From positions 36,969 to 100,968 of the forward strand of contig CATLAK010000009.1 in the NCBI GenBank assembly GCA_949878435.1: a DNA stretch of 64,000 bases, in the 5' to 3' direction. Below are positions 43,198 through 51,345 of the stretch, piece after piece. A program made the translations under genes and the position numbers. Source of the stretch: an uncultured Lachnospiraceae bacterium (GTDB lineage: Bacteria; Bacillota; Clostridia; Lachnospirales; Lachnospiraceae). Below the pieces are notes generated by a model that made no database searches, was not told the origin of the DNA, and saw only the letters and a program-made list of their open reading frames with translations. Each line of letters begins with the position of its first letter. The stretch's first letter is position 1.

Positions 43198-44502
43198 ATG
43201 AATATAAGACTATATAATGCCAGAATCCTGACGATGGAGGAAGGGCAGGAGTTATTTGAAGGAGAAATCTGGATTCAGGGGGATAGGATCGTTTATGTCG
43301 GAGACGGAACCAGACAGGATGAAATCTATGGCAATCTGCCAGGGGAATGCATTTTGTGGGACAGGGAAATAGACTGTATGGGTAATTTGCTGATGCCTGG
43401 ATTTAAAAATGCCCACACCCATTCGGGGATGACGCTTTTAAGATCCTATGCCGATGATCTTCCTCTGGATGAGTGGCTTAATCACAAAATTTTCCCGGTG
43501 GAAGCGCAGATGACGGCGGAGGATATCAAGGAACTGTCCAAGCTGGCGATTTTAGAATACCTGACCAGCGGGGTTACGGCAGTATTTGACATGTATCTGA
43601 CGCCGGAGGCGATTGCGGAAGCCTTTGACGATATGGGAATGAGATGTGTGCAGGTAGGGGCTGTGAATAATTTCAGCCAGTCCCCTGCCATGGTGGAGGA
43701 GATGTACCAGAAACTGAACCATGCAGGTCCCCTTCAATCTTATGTGATTGGTTTCCACGCGGAATATACCTGTTCAAGAGAACTGCTGGAGGAAATTGCC
43801 AAGATAGCGCATAAATACAAAGCGCCTGTTTTTACGCACTTGGCGGAAACCGAAAAGGAAGTTGCGCAGTGCATAGAGCGCTACGGAAAGACGCCCATGG
43901 CATTCCTGGATTCTTTGGGAATGTTCGATTACGGCGGCGGAGGGTATCATTGTGTACATATGACGCCCCAGGATATTGAAATCATGAAAAATAAGGGATT
44001 GTATGCAGTTACCAATCCCGGTTCCAATGTAAAGCTTGCCAGCGGGACGGCACCCATTACCCAGTTCCTTGAGGCGGGCGTTAAGGTTGCGGTGGGTACA
44101 GACGGACCTGCCAGCAACAATTGTCTTGACATGTTCCGTGAAATGTTTCTTGTGACGGGGCTTGCCAAGTTAAAAGAAAAAGATGCGTCTGCCGTGGATG
44201 CCATGGAAGTCTTGAAAATGGCGACCGTCAACGGCGCCCATGCAATGGGGCTTAAGGACGCAGATGTATTGAAGGCTGGGAAACTGGCAGATATCATTAT
44301 GATTGATCTGAATCAACCCAATATGAGACCCCTTCATAATATTCCCAAAAATCTGGTATACAGCGGAAGTAAACAGAATGTCATCATGACCATGGTTGGC
44401 GGAAAGATTCTTTATGAAAAAGGAGAATTTCATACAAAGGATAGACCCGGAGAAATCTATCAAAAAGCGGATGAGATTGTTAATAGAATCATGCGCAGAT
44501 AA
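43198..44502 (+). CDS. Amidohydrolase, MTA/SAH deaminase-like
   Basis: A 434-residue metal-dependent amidohydrolase most like 5'-methylthioadenosine/S-adenosylhomocysteine deaminases. Metal and catalytic segments: [20 protein letters not shown] near residue 66 (HxH), FHAEYTC near residue 185, [10 protein letters not shown] near residue 218, a His in YHCVHMTPQ near residue 256 and [10 protein letters not shown] near residue 301 (catalytic Asp). The substrate within the adenosine-type group cannot be fixed from sequence; guanine or other purine deamination is an alternative. It follows cdd by 20 bases. Confidence 0.86.
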   Translation: MNIRLYNARILTMEEGQELFEGEIWIQGDRIVYVGDGTRQDEIYGNLPGECILWDREIDCMGNLLMPGFKNAHTHSGMTLLRSYADDLPLDEWLNHKIFPVEAQMTAEDIKELSKLAILEYLTSGVTAVFDMYLTPEAIAEAFDDMGMRCVQVGAVNNFSQSPAMVEEMYQKLNHAGPLQSYVIGFHAEYTCSRELLEEIAKIAHKYKAPVFTHLAETEKEVAQCIERYGKTPMAFLDSLGMFDYGGGGYHCVHMTPQDIEIMKNKGLYAVTNPGSNVKLASGTAPITQFLEAGVKVAVGTDGPASNNCLDMFREMFLVTGLAKLKEKDASAVDAMEVLKMATVNGAHAMGLKDADVLKAGKLADIIMIDLNQPNMRPLHNIPKNLVYSGSKQNVIMTMVGGKILYEKGEFHTKDRPGEIYQKADEIVNRIMRR

Positions 44503-44516
44503 AAAGGAGAACGACC

Positions 44517-46223
44517 ATGGAAAAGAAAAACAAAGTATCGGCTTTAAGCTCTATCAAAACAAAAATTATTTTACTGATTATCTTATCGGTTCTTGCAACT
44601 ACCACCCTATGTATTTCAAGGGTTATTTCCGTAGTCAAAGACAGCCAGACCACAGTAGTCAAAAATTATATGAAAGATATTGTGCTGGTAGCAGGAGAAG
44701 GGATAGACAGGGAACTTGGATTTGTGGATGCCGCAACCGTTCTGACTGCAGAGGAACTTGGGAATATCATAGGTGGACTTCGCGTGGAGGGGATGGATTC
44801 AAGTTATGCATACGTGGTATCCAATGACGGAACCATGCTTTACCATCCAACCCCGGATAAAATTGGGCAGCCGGTTGAAAATGATGCGGTAAAGCAGCTT
44901 CTTGCAGAAATCAGCAAGGGAAACAGACCGGAATCAGATGTGATCACTTACGAATTTAAAGGCGTTATGAAATATGCTTCCTTCTATATTGGCAAAAATA
45001 TGGATTATATCGTGGTGGTGACGGCGGATGAAGAAGAAGCGCTTGAAAGCATCAATGTTATCTTGAAAGATAGTGTGCTGGCTTCGCTGATTACGCTGGT
45101 ACTGTGTTCCGTTGTGGGTCTTTTGGTGGCAATCAGGATTGTAAAGCCGATTGAGAGAATAACACAAATGACGGCATCCTTATCGGAACTGGATTTTACC
45201 AGAAGCGAACATCAGGGTTATGTGGAAAAGAGAAAAGATGAGACAGGAGTCATGGGAAGGTCCATGAGCGTGCTTAGGGACAAGCTGACATCGACAATCA
45301 AGTCTATCGCCGCACACAGCAGCCATTTGTATGATGCGTCTACAGCAATGAATAACAGTGCGGAGGAAACGGCGCTTGCTATTGAACAGGTAGAAAAGGC
45401 AATTTCGGAGATTGCACAGGGGGCAACCTCACAGGCACAGGAGACACAGACGGCGACAGAAAATGTAATTCTCATGGGTAATATGATTGAAGAGACCAAT
45501 GAAGAAGTGGAAACCTTACGGGACAATGCAAGAAAAATGCGTGATGCCGGAAATAAGGCAATCGAAATCATAGCCGACTTGAACAGTGTCAATCAGAGAA
45601 CAAAAGAGGCAATCCAGATTATTTACGAGCAGACCAATACCACAAATATTTCTGCCATGAAGATCAGGGAAGCTACGGACATGATCAGCGATATTGCTGA
45701 GGAGACCAATCTTTTATCCCTGAATGCGTCCATTGAGGCGGCAAGGGCAGGAGAACAGGGAAGAGGATTTGCCGTGGTGGCATCTCAGATTCAGAAGCTT
45801 GCGGAGCAGTCCAATGAATCTGCAAGACAGATTGATGAAATCATTAATTCCCTGATCGCTGATTCAGAAAAATCTGTTGATACAATGGAAGATGTAAAAG
45901 AAGTCATTGAGAAGCAGAATGAAAATGTAATGAATACAGAGGGTGCGTTCCATGAAGTGAAGGATGGCATCGATAAATCTATTGAAGGAATCCGTGCTAT
46001 AGCGGCAAGGACAAAGAAATTGGACGAAGCAAGGATACGTGTGGTGGATGTTGTCCAGAATCTGACTGCGATTGCCCAGGAAAATGCAGCAAGCACCGAA
46101 GAAACCTCTGCGTCCGCTGCTGAGGTGGGATCGATTATAAGCAGTATCGCTGAAAATGCAAAACAGCTGAATGAGATCGCAAACGAAATGGAAGAAAATA
46201 TTAAATTATTTATTGTGGAGTGA
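44517..46223 (+). CDS. Methyl-accepting chemotaxis protein with Cache-like sensor
   Basis: A 568-residue transmembrane chemoreceptor. One helix near residues 17-37, an extracytoplasmic single-Cache-like domain ([20 protein letters not shown] near residue 97 is typical), a second helix near residues 182-207, then HAMP ([18 protein letters not shown]) and the signalling helices with the tip [20 protein letters not shown] near residue 395. It is co-directional with pnp-cdd-amidohydrolase (14-base gap, AAAAGGAG), so a ligand related to nucleosides is possible, but that is inference. Confidence 0.92.
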   Translation: MEKKNKVSALSSIKTKIILLIILSVLATTTLCISRVISVVKDSQTTVVKNYMKDIVLVAGEGIDRELGFVDAATVLTAEELGNIIGGLRVEGMDSSYAYVVSNDGTMLYHPTPDKIGQPVENDAVKQLLAEISKGNRPESDVITYEFKGVMKYASFYIGKNMDYIVVVTADEEEALESINVILKDSVLASLITLVLCSVVGLLVAIRIVKPIERITQMTASLSELDFTRSEHQGYVEKRKDETGVMGRSMSVLRDKLTSTIKSIAAHSSHLYDASTAMNNSAEETALAIEQVEKAISEIAQGATSQAQETQTATENVILMGNMIEETNEEVETLRDNARKMRDAGNKAIEIIADLNSVNQRTKEAIQIIYEQTNTTNISAMKIREATDMISDIAEETNLLSLNASIEAARAGEQGRGFAVVASQIQKLAEQSNESARQIDEIINSLIADSEKSVDTMEDVKEVIEKQNENVMNTEGAFHEVKDGIDKSIEGIRAIAARTKKLDEARIRVVDVVQNLTAIAQENAASTEETSASAAEVGSIISSIAENAKQLNEIANEMEENIKLFIVE

Positions 46224-46230
46224 GCCTTAG

Positions 46231-47937
46231 ATGGAATATATTATTTTTGCGGCAGTAATGGCGTGCATAGTCATACTATTTATGGCTAAGGGAATCTATG
46301 ATTATAAGCAGTCTGAAAAGAAATTTATCAGGAAACGTTATAGTGATTACGGCGTTCTGCCGCAAAGAGAGTATAAACCTGAACAATTTGAATCGATATC
46401 CCACTATTACCAGAAACATGCAGACGGATTTTGTATTGATGATATCACATGGAATGATCTGAATATGGATGAAATTTTTAAAAAGATGAATTTTACCTAT
46501 TCAGCAGCCGGTGAAGAGTACCTTTATTATGTTTTGAGAAGACCCTGCATGGAGGATGAGGAACTCTTACACAGGGAGGAAATCATCCGTTTTTTTCAGG
46601 AACATGCAGATGAAAGGGTAGCATACCAGGTCATGTATCACAGACTGGGGAGGACCGGAAAATTTTCCATCTATGATTATCTGGACTATCTGGACGGGCT
46701 GGGCAGGCGCAGCAATATGCCCCATTATCTTGCCCTTATTTTACTTGCTGTGAGTATTGGAGTCTTATTTACAGATGTTGCTTTTGGAATCTTGATGCTG
46801 GTCTGTGTCCTGGCTTTTAACAACGTGAGTTATTTTAAGGTAAAAGGTGAAATCGACCCGTATATTGTCAGTTTTGCGTATGTGTTCCGTCTTTTGGATG
46901 CCGTTAAGAATTTAAAATCAAAAGTCCGGAAGACGGAGAGCCTTAAGGAAGAATTTGAAATTTTAAGAAAGAGCAGCGCCTCCATGGGAGGATTTAAGAG
47001 AGGATCTTTTATCCTTATGTCAAGCGGGAGAATGTCCGGTTCAGGCAACCCTCTCGATATGCTGTTAGATTTTATACGGATGGGATTTCATCTGGATCTG
47101 ATCAAGTTTAACCAGATGCTGTCGGAGACTAGAAAGCATGTTTCTGATATTGACAGCATGATCACCACCTTGGGGAAAATCGAAGCCATGATTGCAATCG
47201 GGGAATACAGGGCATCTTTGGAAGAATACTGTATTCCGGAGTTTGCAGACAAGAGGGGGCTTCATGCAGAAGAATTATATCATCCGCTGATTGATGAACC
47301 GGTAAAGAATACCATCGCTACATCTTCCAGTGTGTTGATAACAGGTTCTAATGCTTCAGGAAAATCCACCTTTTTAAAGACGGTTGCAATCAACAGCCTT
47401 TTTGCCCAGACCATTCATACCTGCCTTGCAAAGCGGTACGAAACGCCAATATTCCGCATGGTATCATCCATGAGCCTTAAGGATGATGTACAGGGCGGAG
47501 ATAGTTACTATATGGTGGAGATCAAATCCATCAAACGCATATTGGACCTTACTTTGTCGGGGGAAGCGCCGGTGCTGTGCTTTGTGGATGAAGTGCTGAG
47601 AGGAACGAATACGGTGGAGCGTATCGCGGCATCTACCCAGATTCTCAAAAGTCTGTGCAGGAATAACTGCATATGCTTTGCCGCAACCCATGATATTGAA
47701 CTGACGCATCTTCTGGAAGGAATTTTTGACAACTATCATTTTTCAGAGAAAATTGAGGAAAATGATATTTCTTTCACATACAAGATTATGGAAGGAAGGG
47801 CGTCCTCCCGCAATGCCATAAAGCTTCTCGGCATTATGGGATATGAACCTGCAATCATAGCGGAAGCGGAAAAAATGGCGGCTGATTTTTTGGCATCGGG
47901 AGTATGGCACAGGCTTGACTATCAGGGTGCACAATGA
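46231..47937 (+). CDS. Membrane-anchored MutS-like ATPase
   Basis: A 568-residue protein with a MutS-type C-terminal ATPase but without the mismatch-recognition domain. Membrane segments: residues 2-20 and a pair at about 165-205 (LALILLAVSIGVLFTD and FGILMLVCVLAFNNV). A lever/clamp-like helical region follows (residues 215-340), then Walker A LITGSNASGKSTFLKT near residue 370, DDVQGGDSYYMVEIK, Walker B VLCFVDEVLRGTNTVERIA near residue 448 and a final His switch AATHDIEL. It is not a repair MutS; the role of this clostridial membrane family is unknown. It starts 7 bases after the chemoreceptor gene. Confidence 0.85.
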   Translation: MEYIIFAAVMACIVILFMAKGIYDYKQSEKKFIRKRYSDYGVLPQREYKPEQFESISHYYQKHADGFCIDDITWNDLNMDEIFKKMNFTYSAAGEEYLYYVLRRPCMEDEELLHREEIIRFFQEHADERVAYQVMYHRLGRTGKFSIYDYLDYLDGLGRRSNMPHYLALILLAVSIGVLFTDVAFGILMLVCVLAFNNVSYFKVKGEIDPYIVSFAYVFRLLDAVKNLKSKVRKTESLKEEFEILRKSSASMGGFKRGSFILMSSGRMSGSGNPLDMLLDFIRMGFHLDLIKFNQMLSETRKHVSDIDSMITTLGKIEAMIAIGEYRASLEEYCIPEFADKRGLHAEELYHPLIDEPVKNTIATSSSVLITGSNASGKSTFLKTVAINSLFAQTIHTCLAKRYETPIFRMVSSMSLKDDVQGGDSYYMVEIKSIKRILDLTLSGEAPVLCFVDEVLRGTNTVERIAASTQILKSLCRNNCICFAATHDIELTHLLEGIFDNYHFSEKIEENDISFTYKIMEGRASSRNAIKLLGIMGYEPAIIAEAEKMAADFLASGVWHRLDYQGAQ

Positions 47938-47977
47938 TATGATAATTTAATGAAAACAGGAAAGGGCTTGAGAGCAA

Positions 47978-48136
47978 ATGGAAAAATTAATTTTATTTTT
48001 TAATTCCTTTTTATCTTATCTGCTGGTAATGGCTGTAATCGTGGTATTAGCTGGAATTGCAATTTTTATTGGTATTAAAATGCGCAAGCGCAAAAATGAA
48101 CAGCTTGAAAAAGAAGGCAATACTGCAAAGGCTTAA
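47978..48136 (+). CDS. Small single-span membrane protein
   Basis: A 52-residue reading frame: short N-terminus, one hydrophobic helix (residues 11-33, LSYLLVMAVIVVLAGIAIF), then a positively charged stop-transfer KMRKRK and a charged cytoplasmic tail. The ribosome site (AAAGGG, 12 bases away) is mediocre. It lies 40 bases after the MutS-like gene and before a terminator, so it may belong to that transcript. Not a recognised family. Confidence 0.6.
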   Translation: MEKLILFFNSFLSYLLVMAVIVVLAGIAIFIGIKMRKRKNEQLEKEGNTAKA

Positions 48137-48220
48137 GCGGCAGAATCTGTTTGAAGAATATAGAAACAATTTCATAACACCGGACGCTCATGGGCTTTAC
48201 AGACTGGCGTTTGGAAATGG

Positions 48221-48246
48221 AGCGCAAAGTCTGCTTTGCGCTTTTT
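48221..48246 (+). terminator. Terminator upstream of HAD gene
   Basis: Nine-base stem AGCGCAAAG (48221-48229) / CTTTGCGCT (48234-48242) with a TCTG loop, followed by T residues. It ends the pnp-to-small-membrane-protein operon. Confidence 0.9.
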
Positions 48247-48275
48247 GAATTTATTTTTGGTCTAATGGAGGCGGT

Positions 48276-48977
48276 ATGGGCAGATTTGAAATTATTCTCT
48301 GGGATATTGACCAGACGCTGCTGGATTTTAAAAAGTCACAGGAATATGCGCTGCAGCATAGCTTTATGCAGTTTGGAAGAAAAATTGATGATACAGTTAA
48401 GGCACAGTATGACGCGATTAATCATACGTATTGGAAGCAATATGAACTTGGCAAAGTTACCAAAAGTGAACTGCTCACAGGAAGGTTTGCCACTTTGTTC
48501 AGTCAGCTCGGCATGAAAGATATTCCGGTGGAGGAATTTCAGGCATTTTACCAGGATGCGCTTGGATCGGTTTATTATTTCAGAGATGATGCCTATCAGC
48601 TGTGCAGCAAATTAAAGGGGAAGGTCCGTCAGTACGCCGTGACAAACGGGGTATCTTCTACACAGCGCAAGAAACTTCGCCTGTCAGGTCTTGATCAGCT
48701 TTTTGATGATATCTTTGTTTCAGAGGAAATGGGAGTTCCGAAACCCCAGCTTTCCTATTTTGAAAAATGTTTTGAGCAAATAGAAGATTTCCAAAAGGAG
48801 AAGACCTTGATCGTGGGGGATTCCCTTTCCAGCGATATGCAGGGCGGAAACAATGCGGGAATCGCGTGCTGTTGGTATAACCCATATAAATCCGAAAATG
48901 ATACCGGACTTAAAATCGATTATGAAATACAAAATTTATGGGAAGTGGAGGAAATCATAGCATGGCAAAATCCGTGA
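48276..48977 (+). CDS. HAD-superfamily phosphatase, YjjG/YfnB-like
   Basis: A 233-residue haloacid-dehalogenase hydrolase. Nucleophile motif LWDIDQTLLDF near residue 9, motif II VTNGVSSTQ near residue 121, motif III Lys in VPKPQLSYF near residue 152 and motif IV VGDSLSSDMQGG near residue 178. The cap is helical, as in the non-canonical pyrimidine nucleotidase YjjG, so a role in removing damaged nucleotides is plausible. GGAGG precedes the start. The following regulator overlaps its end by 16 bases. Confidence 0.86.
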   Translation: MGRFEIILWDIDQTLLDFKKSQEYALQHSFMQFGRKIDDTVKAQYDAINHTYWKQYELGKVTKSELLTGRFATLFSQLGMKDIPVEEFQAFYQDALGSVYYFRDDAYQLCSKLKGKVRQYAVTNGVSSTQRKKLRLSGLDQLFDDIFVSEEMGVPKPQLSYFEKCFEQIEDFQKEKTLIVGDSLSSDMQGGNNAGIACCWYNPYKSENDTGLKIDYEIQNLWEVEEIIAWQNP

Positions 48978-49957
48978 ACCAGAAAATGAAGCTGTTATAC
49001 ATACTTAAAATTCTTACGGAAAAGACGGATGAATCGCATTGCCTTCCTGCCCAGGAGATTATCACGCTGCTTGCCGGCTATGGCATTACGGCGGAGAGAA
49101 AAAGTATCTATGATGATATTGAATGCCTGAATCATTTCGGCTATGATATCGTCAACGTGAAGTCCCGCAGGGGCGGGGGCTACTATTTGGCAAGCAGAGA
49201 ATTTGAACTGCCGGAATTAAAGCTCTTGGTAGATGCTGTACAGGCGTCCCGTTTTATTACCCAAAAGAAATCCAGAGAGTTGATTTCTAAAATTGAAAAG
49301 CTGGCAGGACCCTATGAGGGAAAACAGCTGCAAAGGCAGGTGTTCGTGGCAGGCAGGGTAAAGACCGAAAACGAGAGCATTTATTACAATGTGGACCGCA
49401 TCCATAAGGCGATACAGGACAATACGCCTGTAACATTTCTTTATCTCGCATGGAATGTGAAAAAAGAATTAGTTCCCAGACATGAGGGGAAGAAGTACCG
49501 CATCAGCCCATGGGCACTTACCTGGCAGGATGAAAATTATTATCTCATCGCTTATGACGATGAGGAAGAGCGCATCAAGCATTTCCGGGTGGATAAGATG
49601 AGCAATATCACGCAGCTTCCCAATGAAATCCGCAAGGGGGTGGAGGCTTTTAAGGAGTTTGATATTGCCCAGTACACCAACAGGACCTTCGGGATGTTCG
49701 GCGGTGAACCGGAGACGGTGTCCTTGCAGTTGCCGGAGCACATGATCGGAATCATTTTTGACCGCTTTGGAAAAGAAATCGATCTGCGCAGGCTGACGGA
49801 TGGGAATGTAGGCGTAAGAGTCAAAGCGGCGGTAAGCGGACAGTTTTATGGGTGGCTCACGGGTCTTGGAAAGGATGTGCTTCTCTTAGGACCTGAGCAT
49901 GTGAAGGATGGGTATGTTGCTTTTATCAAAAATATAATGAATCAATATGAGCAGTAA
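48962..49957 (+). CDS. WYL-domain transcriptional regulator
   Basis: A 331-residue regulator: N-terminal winged helix (MKLLYILKILTEKTDE, then AERKSIYDDIECLNHFGYDI near residue 45) and a WYL domain (residues 135-220: VTFLYLAWNVKK, YRISPWALTWQDENYYLIAY, KHFRVDKM) with a C-terminal WCX-like extension. WYL domains bind nucleic-acid or nucleotide ligands. ATG 48962 has GGAGG at 48947-48951. It overlaps the end of the HAD gene, so the two are probably translationally coupled. Targets unknown. Confidence 0.88.
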   Translation: MAKSVNQKMKLLYILKILTEKTDESHCLPAQEIITLLAGYGITAERKSIYDDIECLNHFGYDIVNVKSRRGGGYYLASREFELPELKLLVDAVQASRFITQKKSRELISKIEKLAGPYEGKQLQRQVFVAGRVKTENESIYYNVDRIHKAIQDNTPVTFLYLAWNVKKELVPRHEGKKYRISPWALTWQDENYYLIAYDDEEERIKHFRVDKMSNITQLPNEIRKGVEAFKEFDIAQYTNRTFGMFGGEPETVSLQLPEHMIGIIFDRFGKEIDLRRLTDGNVGVRVKAAVSGQFYGWLTGLGKDVLLLGPEHVKDGYVAFIKNIMNQYEQ

Positions 49958-49978
49958 GTGCTCTTGAATGGAGGAACA

Positions 49979-51157
49979 ATGAAACTACAAGTTGCAGACA
50001 GAATGAAGGATTATGAAGAAGGCGTTTTTCAGCTTTTAAACGAAAAGAAGGAGGAGGTAGAAAAGACTGGCAGAAAGGTATACAACCTGTCTGTGGGAAC
50101 TCCTGATTTTCCGACGGATGGGCATATCATGAAAGCAGTGGTGGAGGCAGCGCATAATTCAGACAACTACAAATATGCGCTTAAGCTGCTTCCGGAACTA
50201 TCACAGGCAGTGATCCGCCGTTTTAAGGAACGTTATCATGTAACGCTCACAGAAGAGGAAGTGACAGATGTCTATGGGTCTCAGGAAGGAATCGCCCACA
50301 TTGGTCTGACCCTTTGTGATCCGGGGGATGTGGTGTTGGTGCCGGATCCCGGTTATCCAATCTTTTCAATCGGTCCTTCTTTGGCGATGGCAGATGTGAG
50401 GACATATGAATTGAGACCAGAAAATGATTATCTTCCCGATTTAGAAGGGATTGACGAGGAGACTTGCCGGAAGACCAAGTTCATGATCGTCTCTTATCCC
50501 CTTAATCCAATCTGCAAGATCGCGCCGGATTCTTTTTATGAAAAACTGATTCCGTGGGCACAGGCGCATGAGATTATCATTGTCCACGACAATGCATATT
50601 CTGACATCATTTATGACGGACGTGTGGGAAAGTCTATTCTGCAGTTTGAGGGGGCAAAGGAAAACTGCATAGAGTTTTATTCTTTGTCGAAAAGCTATAA
50701 TTATACCGGGGCAAGGGCTGGATTTCTGGTAGGAAATCAATACCTGGTGCAGAATCTCAAAAAGCTGCGTTCCCAGATTGATTACGGAACCTTCCTTCCG
50801 GTTCAGTATGGTGCGATCGCTGCGCTTACGGGACCGGATGAGGGGGTCAGAGAGCGGTGCGCGCAGTATCAACTGCGAAGAGATGCACTCTGCGGCGGAC
50901 TGCGGCGGATTGGCTGGGACATCCCTGACAGCCAGGGGACGATGTTTGCCTGGGGGAAGATTCCGGAAGGGTATACGGATGATGTAGCCTTCGTGATGGA
51001 GCTGCTTCAAAAATCAGGGGTGCTCTGTACGCCGGGAAGCAGTTTCGGAAAAGGAGGGAAAGGACATGTACGCTTCGCCCTTACTCTTCCGGTAGAGGAA
51101 ATCCATCTTGCGGTAGCTGCCATAGAGGCTTCTGGCATGATACATAAATATGACTAA
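49979..51157 (+). CDS. PLP aminotransferase class I/II
   Basis: A 392-residue fold-type I aminotransferase. NLSVGTPDFPTDGH near residue 36 (substrate loop), YGSQEGIAHIGLTLCDPGDV near residue 98, VHDNAYSDIIYDG near residue 202 (PLP-contacting Asp and Tyr) and the PLP Lys in SLSKSYNYTGARAGF near residue 233. It resembles the LL-diaminopimelate/aspartate aminotransferase group, but the substrate cannot be fixed. TGGAGG at 49969-49974 supports ATG 49979. It follows the WYL regulator by 21 bases. Confidence 0.87.
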   Translation: MKLQVADRMKDYEEGVFQLLNEKKEEVEKTGRKVYNLSVGTPDFPTDGHIMKAVVEAAHNSDNYKYALKLLPELSQAVIRRFKERYHVTLTEEEVTDVYGSQEGIAHIGLTLCDPGDVVLVPDPGYPIFSIGPSLAMADVRTYELRPENDYLPDLEGIDEETCRKTKFMIVSYPLNPICKIAPDSFYEKLIPWAQAHEIIIVHDNAYSDIIYDGRVGKSILQFEGAKENCIEFYSLSKSYNYTGARAGFLVGNQYLVQNLKKLRSQIDYGTFLPVQYGAIAALTGPDEGVRERCAQYQLRRDALCGGLRRIGWDIPDSQGTMFAWGKIPEGYTDDVAFVMELLQKSGVLCTPGSSFGKGGKGHVRFALTLPVEEIHLAVAAIEASGMIHKYD

Positions 51158-51224
51158 AGTACTATGAAAAATAATAGACAATTCTTGATTGCTTTTTTTG
51201 GCATATTTTATGAGGTTTATCAAG

Positions 51225-51253
51225 TTGACATCTGTATAGGGTTTCATTATACT
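51225..51253 (+). promoter_or_regulatory. Upstream sigma-A promoter of nrdDG
   Basis: Perfect TTGACA at 51225-51230, 17-base spacer, TATACT at 51248-51253. Its -10 box overlaps the palindrome at 51250-51264. Confidence 0.75.
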
Positions 51254-51264
51254 AGTTACTAGTA
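51250..51264. promoter_or_regulatory. Possible first NrdR-like box
   Basis: Palindrome TACTAG-TTA-CTAGTA, overlapping the -10 box of the first nrdD promoter. It is 42 bases, four helix turns, from the better NrdR-like box downstream. Confidence 0.5.
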
Positions 51265-51271
51265 CAATATC

Positions 51272-51301
51272 TTGACTGATATACGATGAAATCACTATAT
51301 T
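51272..51301 (+). promoter_or_regulatory. Second sigma-A promoter of nrdDG
   Basis: TTGACT at 51272-51277, 18-base spacer, TATATT at 51296-51301, 45 bases before nrdD. The -10 box lies inside the NrdR-like palindrome. Confidence 0.6.
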
Positions 51302-51306
51302 TAGTG
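51293..51306. promoter_or_regulatory. NrdR-like box
   Basis: CACTA-TATT-TAGTG, a perfect 5-base palindrome around four bases, closely matching the NrdR-box pattern (ACACWATATNTWGTGT-like) known before ribonucleotide reductase genes. It covers the -10 box of the second promoter, so binding of the repressor NrdR would block transcription when dATP is high. Confidence 0.72.
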
Positions 51307-51345
51307 CTTTGACATTGCGGACGAGAGGAAAGTGGAGGAAATGAA

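Noticed and set aside
44396..44827. 143-codon forward frame overlapping the amidohydrolase end and chemoreceptor start
   Set aside because: It spans the ends of two well-supported genes in the wrong frame for both and has no family signature.
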